Below, in pieces: positions 48,321 to 59,961 of a DNA stretch of 64,000 bases. The stretch comes from Melastoma dodecandrum (taxonomy: Eukaryota > Streptophyta > Magnoliopsida > Myrtales > Melastomataceae), in assembly GCA_029817715.1 (NCBI GenBank), contig JARUPY010000588.1, positions 1-64,000 of the forward strand, written 5' to 3'. The notes under the pieces are model-generated. The model was not told the DNA's origin. It made no database searches and saw only the letters and a list, made by a program, of their open reading frames with translations. Position 1 is the stretch's first letter. Every line of letters begins with the position of its first letter. The translations under genes were made by a program, and so were the position numbers.

Positions 48321-49591
48321 ATAAATATCAAAGTGAAACAAAGTGGTTGTGTGAACAAAATCTAAGCAAAGAAAAGAAATGATAGGGGGTGAGAAACTTT
48401 AGCTTTACTAAATTAGTTGAGGTTTGACTGTATCTCCACCAAATGACAGGGAAAGAAGATTGTTACTTTACCACTTAAAAGGGATTAGGCATTTAAAAAA
48501 AAACTGGTGGATTTAAAAAGCAATTTAGAGCGTTTACGAACGAGAAGTCTTATACCGACATCCGGCTGTTGTGGGAGATGGTATCCAAGATGTGGATGGG
48601 GAGCTCCTCCTGTGCGCGTCCAACTAATGCAGAGGAGAGAGGGACGCCCGGCAGGTGTGCCGAGGAGGGGAAGCTTAGGACCCACGTATGGATCATGATG
48701 GCATTTACATGATCAATACAATTTGGTGTAGAGTAAATTATGTTGTCCAATGAAATTATGTCCTTACAAGTTGTTTTCACTACTACTACTACCCGCAAGC
48801 CGCGAAGCAAACAAAACAGAATAGCCTAAAGTTGAAAGGAAGAGACTTTTGTTGGCACCATAAATACATACAATAGATCAACCATGTTTATTTAGAGAAA
48901 CAAACGACAAGAAGATTCGTGTAAGTTAAGAAACACCAAAGAGCAGAGGAGAAGTGGGATATTAAGATCAAGGCTCTTATCGTAAGAAGAAGAAGAAGAA
49001 ATATTGTTCTTTCTTTTCATTATTTCATGGAATTTGGATAGTAAAAAATACATTATTCATCAATATATAAAAACTAAAGATAAAAGGAATAATTGATAAC
49101 AAAAAACCAAGCGTTACTGCATTCAAAGAACTTTTATATTAAGACTCCTTTTTTGGCATAATAAAATTAAGGAAGATACATGTAAAAAGTGCTATTTTAT
49201 ATAATTTTTTAATAAATTAATAAGAGAGACCAATGACTAGAGTGGGTTGAGATAAGACAAATCGAAAATCAAAGCAGGGGCCTCACGGAAGATGCTATTT
49301 TTCTATGTGCCACTCGAGTACAAAACCTTCGAAAGTTTAGTACTTCTTTTACTAAATATACCCGAAATTTCATAAAAAAGTATGAATAAGCTCAATACTT
49401 CATGAAACTTTTACGAACTTATTCATATTTTCGTTCGTACTTGTTCGTAAATATTTCGTAAAGTGCGAAACTTCTTTGTAGAAAGTATAAAACGTTTACG
49501 AACCAGGTTGTAAAGTATGAAACTCATTTTGCACTTTTCTCGTAAATTAACATAAAGAAACATCATTCGGACGAACAACTCGAAATATTTA
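48320..49591. other. Intergenic, no gene seen
   Basis: AT-rich spacer. A direct or inverted series of TTCGTAAA/TTTACGAA words near 49340-49560 gives it a repetitive look, but no known element was recognised. The open frames at 48485-48810 have no family likeness. Confidence 0.45.
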
Positions 49592-49921
49592 ATTTCTCGT
49601 GAAATAAAGTTGTTATTACATTGACAGCATCATACATCACACCATGTTAAGCATGTTGTTGATTTACGAAAAAAAAATAAACAGAAAGGTTAAGCGTATT
49701 GCTGCTTCCGACCGGGTGGTAAGAAGACTTTGACTCTGGTGGGCAAACGTGAGACAGAAGTTGCTGCTTTATGATAAACAAAAAAGTGTTTTGCGTGTTG
49801 GGTGCAGGACAGAGGGGGGGGGGGGAGGGATTTGTTAATATGTTTGATTCCCAACCGTGTCTTCTGTTTTAATAACTTTTTTTCAAAGATGATTGATTGT
49901 TACTTTTTTAGTACCAATGAG
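49592..49921 (+). repeat. Upstream block of RLP copy C (segmental duplicate)
   Basis: It matches 50780-51088 over its length, starting GTGAAATAAAGT, then TTATTACATTGACAGCATCA, GTTAAGCATGTTGTTGATTT, GACTTTGACTCTGGTGGGCA and GATGATTGATTGTTAC, with small indels in the poly-A and poly-G runs. Confidence 0.88.
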
Positions 49922-50640
49922 GAATACCTTGATCTCTCTTTATCGAGAATTTCGGGCATCCTACCTATGGGAATCTCACAATTGTCAAAGCTGATTTACC
50001 TCGATCTCTCTTTTAATATGGTTTTTGGATATTACTCGATGATGATTGACTTGAAAGGGATTGAAATGAAGATGGTGAAGATTAATGTACCAATTTACAA
50101 TGCTTGACTTTTCGAGCAATCAATTTCACGGAGAGATTCTTACAAGTATTGGATTACTAAAATCACTCAAAGGTCTGAATTTCTCTCACAACCGCTTCAC
50201 GGGTTCGATCCTTCTATCCGTCGGGAATTTCACAGATCTAGAATCGCTGGACCTCTCTTCTAACCATCCTATGGGAGAAATTCCAATGGAATTGATGAAG
50301 CTGACATCCCTCGTATTTTTAAATCTCTCACAGAACAATCTCACCAGGCTTATACCATCCGGAGGACACTTGAACACCTTTTTGAGTAGCTCGCTCCAAG
50401 GAAATCCTGGACTATGTAGGATTCCGGTCACGAGATTGTGCGGTCAGGGAAACAAGAAAGCACATCCACTGTCGAAAGGAAAGGATGATGGAAAGAAGGA
50501 AGGTGGGGGTGGATGGTGTGGGAGTACGCGGCGTTGGGTTTCGGGACCGGGATGGAATGGGGATATCGTTGGGATACATGGTGCTGGAAATGGGAAGGGC
50601 CCTCTGGTTAGTCCCTTTCCCCTTTTCTTACCTCGTGGCA
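49900..50640 (+). pseudogene. RLP copy C, internally deleted and frameshifted
   Basis: Directly after the upstream block the frame gives ISGILPMGISQLSKLIYLDL. It jumps at once to YYSMMIDLKGIEMKMVKIN, so the start codon, signal peptide, cap and about 20 LRRs are gone. A frame change near 50090-50105 leads to MLDFSSNQFHGEI, LESLDLSSNHPMGEIP, NNLTRLIPSGGHLNTF and GNPGLCRIPVTRLCG. The membrane segment is out of frame after the G run near 50508 (GWCGSTRRWVSGPG instead of the GWMVWEYAALGFGTG register). Confidence 0.88.
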
Positions 50641-50779
50641 TGAAGGTGGAATTAGTTACCTTTCGCTACCTTCTTATTGTGAAGATCAATGTCCATTTCG
50701 TATTACTTACCAAGCAATCACTTCTGGTGAGAGATTCCATAAATATTGGATTGTTTACATCGCTTAATAGTTAATTTAT

Positions 50780-51088
50780 CGTGAAATAAAGTACTTATTA
50801 CATTGACAGCATCATACATCACACCAAGTTAAGCATGTTGTTGATTTACGGAAAAAAAAATAGAAAGGTTAAGCGTATTGCCGTTTCCGACGGGGGCTAA
50901 GAAGACTTTGACTCTGGTGGGCAAACGTGAGACAAAAGTTGCTGCTTTCTGATAAATAAACAACTGTTTTTGCGTGTGGGGGGCAGGACAGGGGGGGTTT
51001 ATTAATATGTTTGATCCCACCCGTGTCTTCTGTTTAATAACTTTTTTTCAAGGATGATTGATTGTTACCTTTTTAGTACCATTCAGGC
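50780..51088 (+). repeat. Upstream block of RLP copy D (segmental duplicate)
   Basis: This is the second copy of the block at 49592-49921. Here it is followed by about 70 bases of normal leader and the ATG of copy D at 51158. It probably held the promoter of the ancestral RLP gene. Confidence 0.88.
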
Positions 51089-51157
51089 GTTTACTCATCT
51101 AATATAAATCACCATCCCAAATTCCTCCCTTCGAGTAACAAGATTTGCCCAAAAAAG

Positions 51158-54100
51158 ATGAGACGAGATGCAAGTGGTTTCATCATCCTCTGCTTCTTAT
51201 TTTTACTGGTGGCCTTACCATCCACCTCTTCCTTACCCTGTCATCCTGACCAGAGACACGCCTTGCTTCGTTTTAAACAGTCCTTGTCTATCACTGGCCC
51301 TATAGTTGCTTCGTGGATGGAGGACGAGGATTGCTGCTCCTGGGATGGCATCGCCTGCGACAATTCCACTGGCAACGTCATCGGCCTCGACTTGACCAGT
51401 GCTGGGCTTCAAGGCTCCATCAATTCCAGCAGTCCCCTGTTTTCTCTTCGTCACCTCCGTGGCCTCAGCCTTCATGGAAATGACCTCCTTGGCTCTAAAC
51501 TCCCACCTCAGATTGGCGTGTTCACACAGTTGACATGCCTTAATCTCTCTTATTCCAACATTTCAGGCATCCTTCCAACCGAAATCTCACAATTGTCGAA
51601 GCTGGTTTCCCTCGATCTCTCTGATAATTTTCATGGTCTAGAGATGCAAGATCATACCATGAGAATGCTCGTCAGCAACGTAACTCAGTTGGAGGAACTC
51701 GATCTTGGGTCTGTCAATATGTCCACGGTCAATCCCACATCCTTTATGAACTTATCTTCTTCTTTGATTTCCCTCAAGCTTTCAGATTGTTTGTTGGGAG
51801 GGAAATTTCCTGAATTTATCTTCGGACTGCCAAATCTACAAGTTACTGACACATCGGGGAATCGTGATCTAATCGGCACCCTTCCCAAATCCAAGTGGAG
51901 TCCCAATCTTGAATACTTATCCCTCATGGGTTGCTCTTTCACCGGAGCAGTTCCCAATTTAATTGGAAACCTCTCTCGATTGACTCACATGGATCTATCG
52001 GGGAACAATCTCACAGGAGCAGTTCCCAATTCAATTGGAAACCTCTCGCGATTGACTTACCTGGACCTATTGGGGAACAATTTCACAATTGACTTGGGGA
52101 TATTGTCAACCCTTGAGGATCTCCAGTTCCTCTATCTGTTTGGGCTCTCCGTTTCGGGTGAGGATGCAAACCACGGGTTCTCATTGCCGAAGCTCCAAGA
52201 ATTGAATATGGCAAGTTGCAGTTTGAGCAAGTTCCCTTCCTTCTTGTCTCGCTCCAAGGAACTGAGATTTCTTTTCCTCCGGGGAAACAAGATTAAAGAG
52301 ATACCCAGTTGGCTCTGGAGCATCGGAATTGACACCTTGGAAGTATTGTATCTTAAATTTAATCTGATCAAGGGAAGTATCCCTCCATCCATTTGCCAAC
52401 TAACTTCTCTGTTCCACGTAGACTTGAGTGGAAATTATTTGACAGGTGTAATTCCTCAGTGTCTCGGCAATCTTACAAAACTACAAGGGTTACGCTTGAG
52501 CGACAATCTATTGAGTGGATCGCTGCCACCCTCCTTGGCCAACTGCACATCTTTGGAGGTTCTTTTTGTCGACAACAACAACATCAGCGGTGCTCTTCCC
52601 ACTTGGTTATCCACGTCATCCATTTGCCACCTAACTTCACTACTCGTATTAGACATGAGCCAAAATTATTTGACAGGTGTAATTCCTCAGTGTCTCGGCA
52701 ATCTTACGGAACTACAGGAGTTGTACCTGAGCAACAATTTATTCAGTGGTCTTCTGTCACCCTCCCTGGCCAACAGTGCATCTTTGAGGTTTCTTGATGT
52801 CGGTTACAACGGCATTAATGGTGCTCCTCCCACTTGGTTATCTGCGACGTCCATTGCTTATATTGATTTGCGGGCCAACAACCTTGTAGGTCAGTGGCCT
52901 CCAGACATCTTTCTCCGGTCAGCTTTCTTTTACTTTATTGATCTATCTGACAACAAATTCGAAGGCCCTCTTCCAGTTCCATCCTCCAAAACTAGCCGTT
53001 ATTCAGTTTCCAATAACCATTCTCTGGGAGCCTCTCTTCACTGCTATGCAAGGCCACCAATCTTCAATTGCTAGACTTGTCAAATAACGGTCTCACTGGG
53101 GTCCTGCCAGACTGCCTAGAAAACGTCACCAGGGGTCTTGTAACCTTGAACCTTCATGCAAACAAGTTTTATGGTAAGATTTCAGAGATTTTTCATGAAG
53201 GAAGTTTGTTGACGTCACTTGATTTCAGCAAAAATCAATTCGGGGGGCCGTTGCCTAGATCTCTATCCCATTGCAAACTATTGGAAGTTTTGGACGTTGG
53301 CATCAACAAGATAGAGGATACATTCCCCAATTGGTTGGGGGATCTCCCGTTGAAGGTGCTCAGATTAAGATCCAACCATTTCCACGGTCGTGTTATTATT
53401 TCCAAGGAAAATCATCCTTTCCCCAATGCAAGCATAATGGACCTCTCCCACAATAGTTTCGATGGAAATCTCTAGATGAATTCATCATCGAAATGTTCGG
53501 CATGACAAGAGACAATAATTACGATTTTGGCGAACAATATCTACAGTGAAATTATCTTGGGCAATATTACTCGATGATGATCAACTTGAAAGGGATCGAG
53601 ACAGAGATGGTGAAGATTAATGTCCATTTTGCGATGCTCGGCTTTTCGAGCAATCACTTTCATGGAGAGATTCCTCAAAGCATTGGTTTACTCAAATCAC
53701 TCATAAGTCTGAATTTCTCTCACAACTATTTCAGCGGGACGATCCCTCCATCCGTTGCGAACTTGACACATTTGGAATCGCTAGATCTCTCTTCTAACCA
53801 TTTGATGGGAGAAATTCCAAATGAATTGGTGAAACTATCATTCCTAGGATATTTGGACCTCTCAAGGAACAACCTCACGGGGCCTATACCATCCGGAGGA
53901 CACTTGAACACCTTTTTGAGTAGCTCGTTCTAAGGAAATCCAGGACTTGTTGGATTTCGCTCACAAAATCATGCGGTCAGGAAAACAAGAAAGCACAGCC
54001 ACCGTCGGAAGGAAAGGTTGATGGAAACAAGGAAGGGGAGGGGTGGATGGTGTGGGAGTACGCAGCGTTGGGTTTCGGGACCGGGATGGGGATGGGGATA

Positions 54101-54223
54101 TCGTTGGGATACATGGTGCTGGAAATGGGAAGGCCCGTCTGGCTGGTCCGAATGGTCATCCAACTGGAAACCAGTAGCTGGAAAAGGTCGAAGAGGAAGG
54201 GAGCCCCAAGGAGGAATGTGTAA
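51158..54223 (+). pseudogene. RLP copy D, full-length but broken by frameshifts and stops
   Basis: The first 638 codons are open: signal peptide (FIILCFLFLLVALPSTSS), cap (CHPDQRHALLRFKQSL, DCCSWDGIACDNSTGNVIGL) and many LRRs. A tandem repeat of 231 bp within the LRRs gives LTGVIPQCLGNLT twice (52435 and 52666). At 53019-53021 one T seems missing (CCATTCTCTGG), after which LLDLSNNGLTGVLP continues in the next frame. Further damage: a one-base loss near 53473 (DGNL then TAG), an in-frame TGA near 53548, CAA changed to TAA at 53932-53934 just before the GNPGL cap, and shifts at 53945-53960 and near the membrane segment. The end in the expected frame is RRNV with TAA at 54221-54223. The nonsense changes argue for a true pseudogene, even if some shifts are assembly errors. 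Confidence 0.88.
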
Positions 54224-54982
54224 TTATTGTATGATGTTTTTGAAATTTTGTCTGTTAGTTACTTCGATAGGATGGTGATGATGATGCTCCATACGTCGGC
54301 AAATTATGCAATCAGTCGTACTCTTTAAAAATAGAAATAAAACCTGCAAAATCAATCATGTTCATGGTTTTTGTTAACTAGTAGCAATCAACCTGCCTAA
54401 GCTATTTATTTATTTCCATGTAGTCGGCTAAATGGGCTTATAAGAATTTCTTAAACCTCACCTACTACTACAAAACACGACACACCAAAAAAGGAGAAAA
54501 GAAGAACTTGTCAGTCACAGGATTAACAAAACGAGAATAAATACAATCACTATATGAAAGAATTGACAAAACAGAAGACACTCTTCCATTGACACTCACA
54601 AAAAAAAGGCCATGAATATCAGAACATAACTTGAACCAACCCGATTGAACAGGAAAACATAAAAAAGAATGAAATGGTTGCAAATCGACCGGGAGTCACC
54701 AAGGATCAAGGAGCAGGGGGTCGCAGCCAGCCGTTTGATTCAGATGTGACGTAGATACCTCATCATCAAAGAATGTAAATCCATCGATTGTGTCTGGATG
54801 GAAGAAACAAAATGAAATATATATAATTAGTATAGGTTTAGATAATTAAGCATGTAAGAGAAACGAAAAAAACAGAATCTGATTGATTCCAGAAAGGAAA
54901 CCTGATGGACCATTTACTATATGAGGAGGACATCATAAACTCCATCTCAACATTTCTAGATTGTTAAAGAGGGGGGAGAACG
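54224..54982. other. Intergenic, no gene seen
   Basis: AT-rich spacer between RLP copy D and the S1-type gene. Nothing recognised. Confidence 0.45.
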
Positions 54983-55242
54983 ATGACAAACCTGTGGAAG
55001 AAGCTACTCTTCTTCTCCATGCTGGCATCGCTTCATAGTATCGAATCGACTGCACCTTTTGTCCTCTCGCTCGATGGTTCAGTTGCTTTCTGGTTCAAAG
55101 TGACGGTGATGATGAAGAACTGTATCAACCAGGACGACGGCCTGGGCTTTCACGACGTGAAGGTAGGAGAGACATGGAGTTTCATCTTCCATCCGAACTT
55201 GATTTTCACCACCCTCTTCTACTGTAGCTTCCAGTGGCCCGG
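54983..55242 (+). pseudogene. S1 self-incompatibility-type secreted protein, 5' half (split by insertion)
   Basis: The ATG at 54983 opens a signal peptide (MTNLWKKLLFFSMLASLHS). The core of the plant S1/SPH family follows: FKVTVMMKN, DDGLGFHDVKVGETWSF and LIFTTLFYCSFQWPG. SPH proteins are small, secreted, disulphide-bonded proteins; the founder controls pollen rejection in poppy, and most others have unknown roles. About 15 residues usually found before the DDDLGFH block (LTVHCKSK region) seem missing here. The frame runs into a 7.7-kb insertion at 55243 and would stop after IGKK. The missing second half is found at 62949. Confidence 0.88.
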
Positions 55243-56050
55243 TGTAATACCCCAAATTGGAAAAAAATAATAATTTGGTGTACGCACGCCTTCCGGCCTA
55301 GCACGCGCGCGGCAGTTCGGACGACACGAGGATCCGGGCCCGCTCCCCTAGAGTCTTTCGGTCGGCGTCGCGATTCGAGCGTCGAACGCTGTGTGTGCCT
55401 CCTTCGATTCCTAATCGGGTCTGCCCAGACTTTTCGCCGATCGTCTCCATGCTCCTTAAGAGGCAACGAGCGAAAAAAAGCGCATGTCCCGTGGAGGAAA
55501 CTTCAGGAGGTTCCGGGAGCGGCTCGTGTCGCCGTCACCCATCCAAAATGACTTCGTAAAAATGGTGGTTGTTTAACTTAGGTAAACTATTACGGAGTCG
55601 CCATCGACTTAGTTTTAAAAGCTTGGTTTAAGTCGGAAAACTAGAGTAGATTCGGGGATTCCTAATTACTAACTCTTATATCTAAACATGCGAAGATGTG
55701 ACGTTTGCTCCAAAAGTTTGCTTTTGGTTAACGGGCGTTGGACCCTATCCGGGCATGACTCCGGACTTATGTCATTGTTTTACGGACGTTGGACCCGATT
55801 CAGGCTTTTTGGACCTGAACTCATATTTATTGGATTTACAAACCGCATGCGACGATAAACCTATGAGCCTAAAGCATACGACCAGGCACAGACAATTATT
55901 GAGATCAAAGGGAGCGGGGAAGGGGCAGTGATTGCGGGCCTATGCACTTGGGCCTACAATCTGTTACATGTGGGTTAAAATAAAAATTCGGGGAGGCCCG
56001 CACCTCCTATTTGTATCTTAAATTGAAGGTTGGGGCCGCTTTGTCTTCAA
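55243..56050 (+). repeat. Left terminal inverted repeat
   Basis: Shared words with the reverse complement of the right arm include GGCCTAGCACGCGC (55295), GAGGATCCGGGC (55328), CATCCAAAATG, ACTATTACGGAGTCGCCA (55586), GGATTCCTAATTAC (55657), TTGCTCCAAAAGTTTGCTTT (55708) and GGGCCTATGCACTT (55937). The arms differ by many substitutions and indels, so the repeat is old. Confidence 0.85.
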
Positions 56051-56689
56051 GCCCGCGGTTTTTAGGCCGGGGAGAATCTGCGCGATTTGATACTCGCGCC
56101 TTTGTAAAAAGGGGCATTCGAAGTTTTGGAGTTGAGTGTTTTGATCGGATGTGTGTGCCCGATGTAAATTGTCGAAGGTATCCGAGAAATTTCTCGTGTT
56201 TTACATGCAAATCACAGAGAGATGGATATTAGTAATGCGTTTTGTGATGAACAAGTAATTTATGTAAACGAGTAAAGACATAAATAAATTTCAAGAGTAA
56301 CATCCCGTGAGTTTTATAGGAATTTCGAAACATCTTAATAATAATAGTAAAAAGGGTCAAAACAGATAATGCCATCTATCTTATAAAAGGGGTTAATTAA
56401 CAATTATTAAGAATATGAAAGTCGAACGTGAAATTTATCAATAAAAATAAAAATTAAAATAAAAATAAATGAAACATCAAGAGGCCAGTAAAAACACAGT
56501 AAACGATACTTCTTAAATCACTTTGGGATCCTGAAAATCTAACCGTTAGTTTGGGATTCAGAATGCCAAACCTGAACGATTAATGTAAGAATAACACAAA
56601 CCCAAAAATTACAAATATCAGATCCGATGAAAAAATGATAAAGGTAATGACTTTACCTTTGTAAAAAGGGGTGTTTTTTTACGAAGCCC

Positions 56690-57529
56690 CTTTTGACTTA
56701 GAAACTCACGCTTCTCCCACAACTCAAACGCGACGAGATGGAGACAAGACGATGGGGTTGCTTCCATATGACGACGGCTCCGAGCTGAGCTTCCTGTCGT
56801 TGAAGACGAAGCCAGAGAGGAAGATCCCCGGAGCTGCCAAGAGAATGGGCTGTGCTCGTGTGGCCCCTCGTGAAGAAGAGCCCTGGGCCGTCGGTGCCGT
56901 CCGTGGCTGTAACGGCGTGGTTCGACCTGAGGATCTGCTGCCGGAAGAGACGCTGCTGCTAGAGGACGTCGGGGGACTGGATGGCGCCATGGGTGGAGCG
57001 CCGGGAGGTGAACCCACCACCGCATGGTCTGTGGAGGGAGGCCAGCAAAGGGGAGAGGGCTTGGCTCGCGGTGGTGGCGCCGATTGATTGGTGGGTGCGT
57101 GGGCGCGACATCTTTGACGGACGGACTTGAGGTAGGCTTGGGGCGCCGGGGAGAAGATGGGTCGCGCCACCATTGTCAGATCCGAGGGAGCCCATCGTCG
57201 GCGGAGTGCTGCTGGACCAGGAGGACGCCGGGGAGAGGTGGGCAGCCGCTGTGGAAGACGCTGGAGCGAACGGGGGTCATCGCTGCAGGTTTGCCATGGG
57301 TCCTGGAGGCGCCAGACGGGAGAGTGGGCTGTTGCCAGTAGATTTGGGAACTCCGAGGAGGAGGGTCGCCGAGGCTGAAGGTGGATCTGAGGCTGACCGG
57401 GGTGGGCGTCGCCGCAGTGGGGTTGTAGATTGAGGACGGGGAAGGCTGAAGGGACGGGAGCCGCTGCCGGTATATGAGAGCGGGTGGGTTCGGAACAACG
57501 GGAACGTGGCCGCTGTGATGATGGGTCAT
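56690..57529. other. GC-rich block inside the insertion, function unknown
   Basis: The block is strikingly GC-rich against AT-rich surroundings and gives overlapping open frames on both strands (for example 56618-57025 minus and 56671-57087 plus). No domain is recognised in any frame. It could be captured sequence or the normal non-coding body of this element family. Confidence 0.4.
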
Positions 57530-59121
57530 TGAAGGAATTCAGGCGCAGCGGAAGTGGTAAAATTAGATTTTTCAGCCCAAAATCACTAGATCATCATGGT
57601 ACGTATAATATATTTGAGATACAGCAATCGAAAAAACTTAGTCGGAAATCGTACCTTAAAATTTTCGGTAAATTAGAACAGAGTCGCGAATAAGTAAGAG
57701 CCCCATGTGTGACTCCTCTAGCGGTATTCACGCGCACGCGATCACGAACACTCGATGATCCGGCAGGTGCTAGCCTCTTGGATCCGTCTAGTCTCTCAAT
57801 CGGAAGCCACTCAAAAATCCTAAGCTCTTGTATTTTTTTGTTTCTATTCCCTTATGATTTTCACAGAGGAGATTTTTTTCTTGGCACCGTAATGGATTGT
57901 CGTTAATTAAAATAAATCAAATCTTGTAACGTAGAAAAAAATATTTGATTGAAAAAGTGTACGTTACATATTATAATAAAATATTGAAAAACTTAATCAC
58001 TTTTAACTTTTAAAACAATATTATCAACGCTTTTAATAAAATACTATGCAAATGGGTTTTATGTTTAAAGATTTAATGTAAATAAATTTACACTTACAAA
58101 TGAAATTGACCTGAATAAATCCATATTCAATATTGGCCAATTTATTTACTTCCGATATTTTAGAATAAATTAATAATCCAATTAATTCTAATTTTTAAAT
58201 AATTAAATAATTAATTTAGTATCCACTAAATAATCAAAATATAATGTTCGTGTCGACGTGCTATGCGTGCGACCCTCTAGGCCTTATACACGAAGGTAGT
58301 GTAAATCCATACACAAACTAAGGTAACCCGCCTAGTAACAGTTTTTAGTCACATAACGTGTTAGGATAATGATCATGAATCATAAACCACTATGAACTGA
58401 TTACTGTGTGATTCACTCTCTTCATCTAACCGACATCCCAATTAATTCGGTGCAAAATACATCATCACTAAATTAATTATTTTACTTGATTATCAATACA
58501 TAATAAACACTCTTGAATGTAAAACATTCTTTCCATGGCCATATATTTTAAAGTCACTAATATCTATATCAAGTGGTCTCCATGTCAACTCTCTACTCCA
58601 AAAGATCGATGAATCCTATATTGACTAAACAATACTCTTTCAACGCTATGTCACACACCCAACAATCATATTACTCATATTTCAGTTAAAGAGTGTTTTT
58701 AACGACGTCAAAGTGTACAAACTCCACGTATAAAATTAATGAAGGTCTAAAGTCCAAAGATTAGTTACACTCGTCCATAAAGAGGATTGACCAATCATGT
58801 TTAATATGTGGTATCCTCTTAAACGGGTCGTGTCCAGTAACCCTAATCTCAGGGTACCCCTAAGTATAACCTGAATACACTATCCATTGGTCTATCTTGA
58901 CCTCAGTTACACTTAGTGATAATCTAGATGTCCATGTCCCCTCTAAACATTTATCCGATTACGGACTATTTCAGATTAATATACTCATTAATCTGTGGGA
59001 CTTTATCATTAATAATTTTACGTGCAGAAAAGTAAAATAACAATGACAAATACTCGCCTTTATTAATTATTTATCCACAAATACATTAAAGTGTCTTGCC
59101 ACATAAGTGCATACACTAACA
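57530..59121. mobile_element. Possible solo LTR nested in the insertion
   Basis: An AT-rich 1.6-kb block begins TGAAGGAATTCAGGCGCAG and ends AAGTGCATACACTAACA, both of which resemble ends of plant copia LTRs. There is no coding sequence inside. Flanking 5-mers do not match (GTCAT and TCTGG), so the boundaries are tentative. Confidence 0.4.
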
Positions 59122-59961
59122 TCTGGGATCGTCAGGATTTTGATGTTGAGAGCGACGGCATGGTCTGGAGCCAGGTTGACGCTCAACAGGGGCTGATGGA
59201 GAGATTCATGTCGCTACTGTTCACATGAGGGATTGTGGTCAATGACAGAGTCGTCAGGCCTCGGTTGGTCGGAGAATTTGATGTCACTAGTCATCTGTTG
59301 AATCTGTGCAGTAAAATAAACGATCAAAAGCAAAGGAGGCCTCCCGAGACACACCTGTGTAGTCACGGGAAGCGGAGACGCCATCTTTTGTCAACAGCAT
59401 AAGGAGATGTTGTGTTAGCCAATTTGTCTGAAGGGGCTTTGTTCCTATCGCCATTGCGGAGGAACGTCCAGCGCTAAGGGGGTCACAGCGAATGAAGCTG
59501 AGGTTGTCGTCATAAGCCGACGTTGTCGAATCCATGTGTATTTGCGGCTGGTCGAAGATCTGATCTGGATTGGCTGAACGGGACTTCCATGTCTTTGGCA
59601 TGGATTTACCTTGAAGAGGAGGCGACGGAGGAGTATCGGGGAGTGGTGTTTTCCTGATCCAGTGGTGCAGTTCTCTGAATGATACGTTCTCTGTGTGTGT
59701 CCTCAGGTGAGTGATGCGTTTCTTTTTTTGTATCTCTCCTCCATCCTTTGATTTATAAGAGTATAAGAAAGTCTCTGGTCGTGGATTAAATGTCGTGAAT
59801 TAATTGCTGATTTTTTTTTTCGGAATTCTGGAGGGTGCTCATATTAGTAACCGATGTTTGTTGGTTTCGAAAAGTCTGTTTTCTCGGTGCAAGGAAAACG
59901 CATTTTTTAATGCCCGTCATCAAGTCAGGTTGATTCTAATCGTCATGAGTGAGCCACTCTG

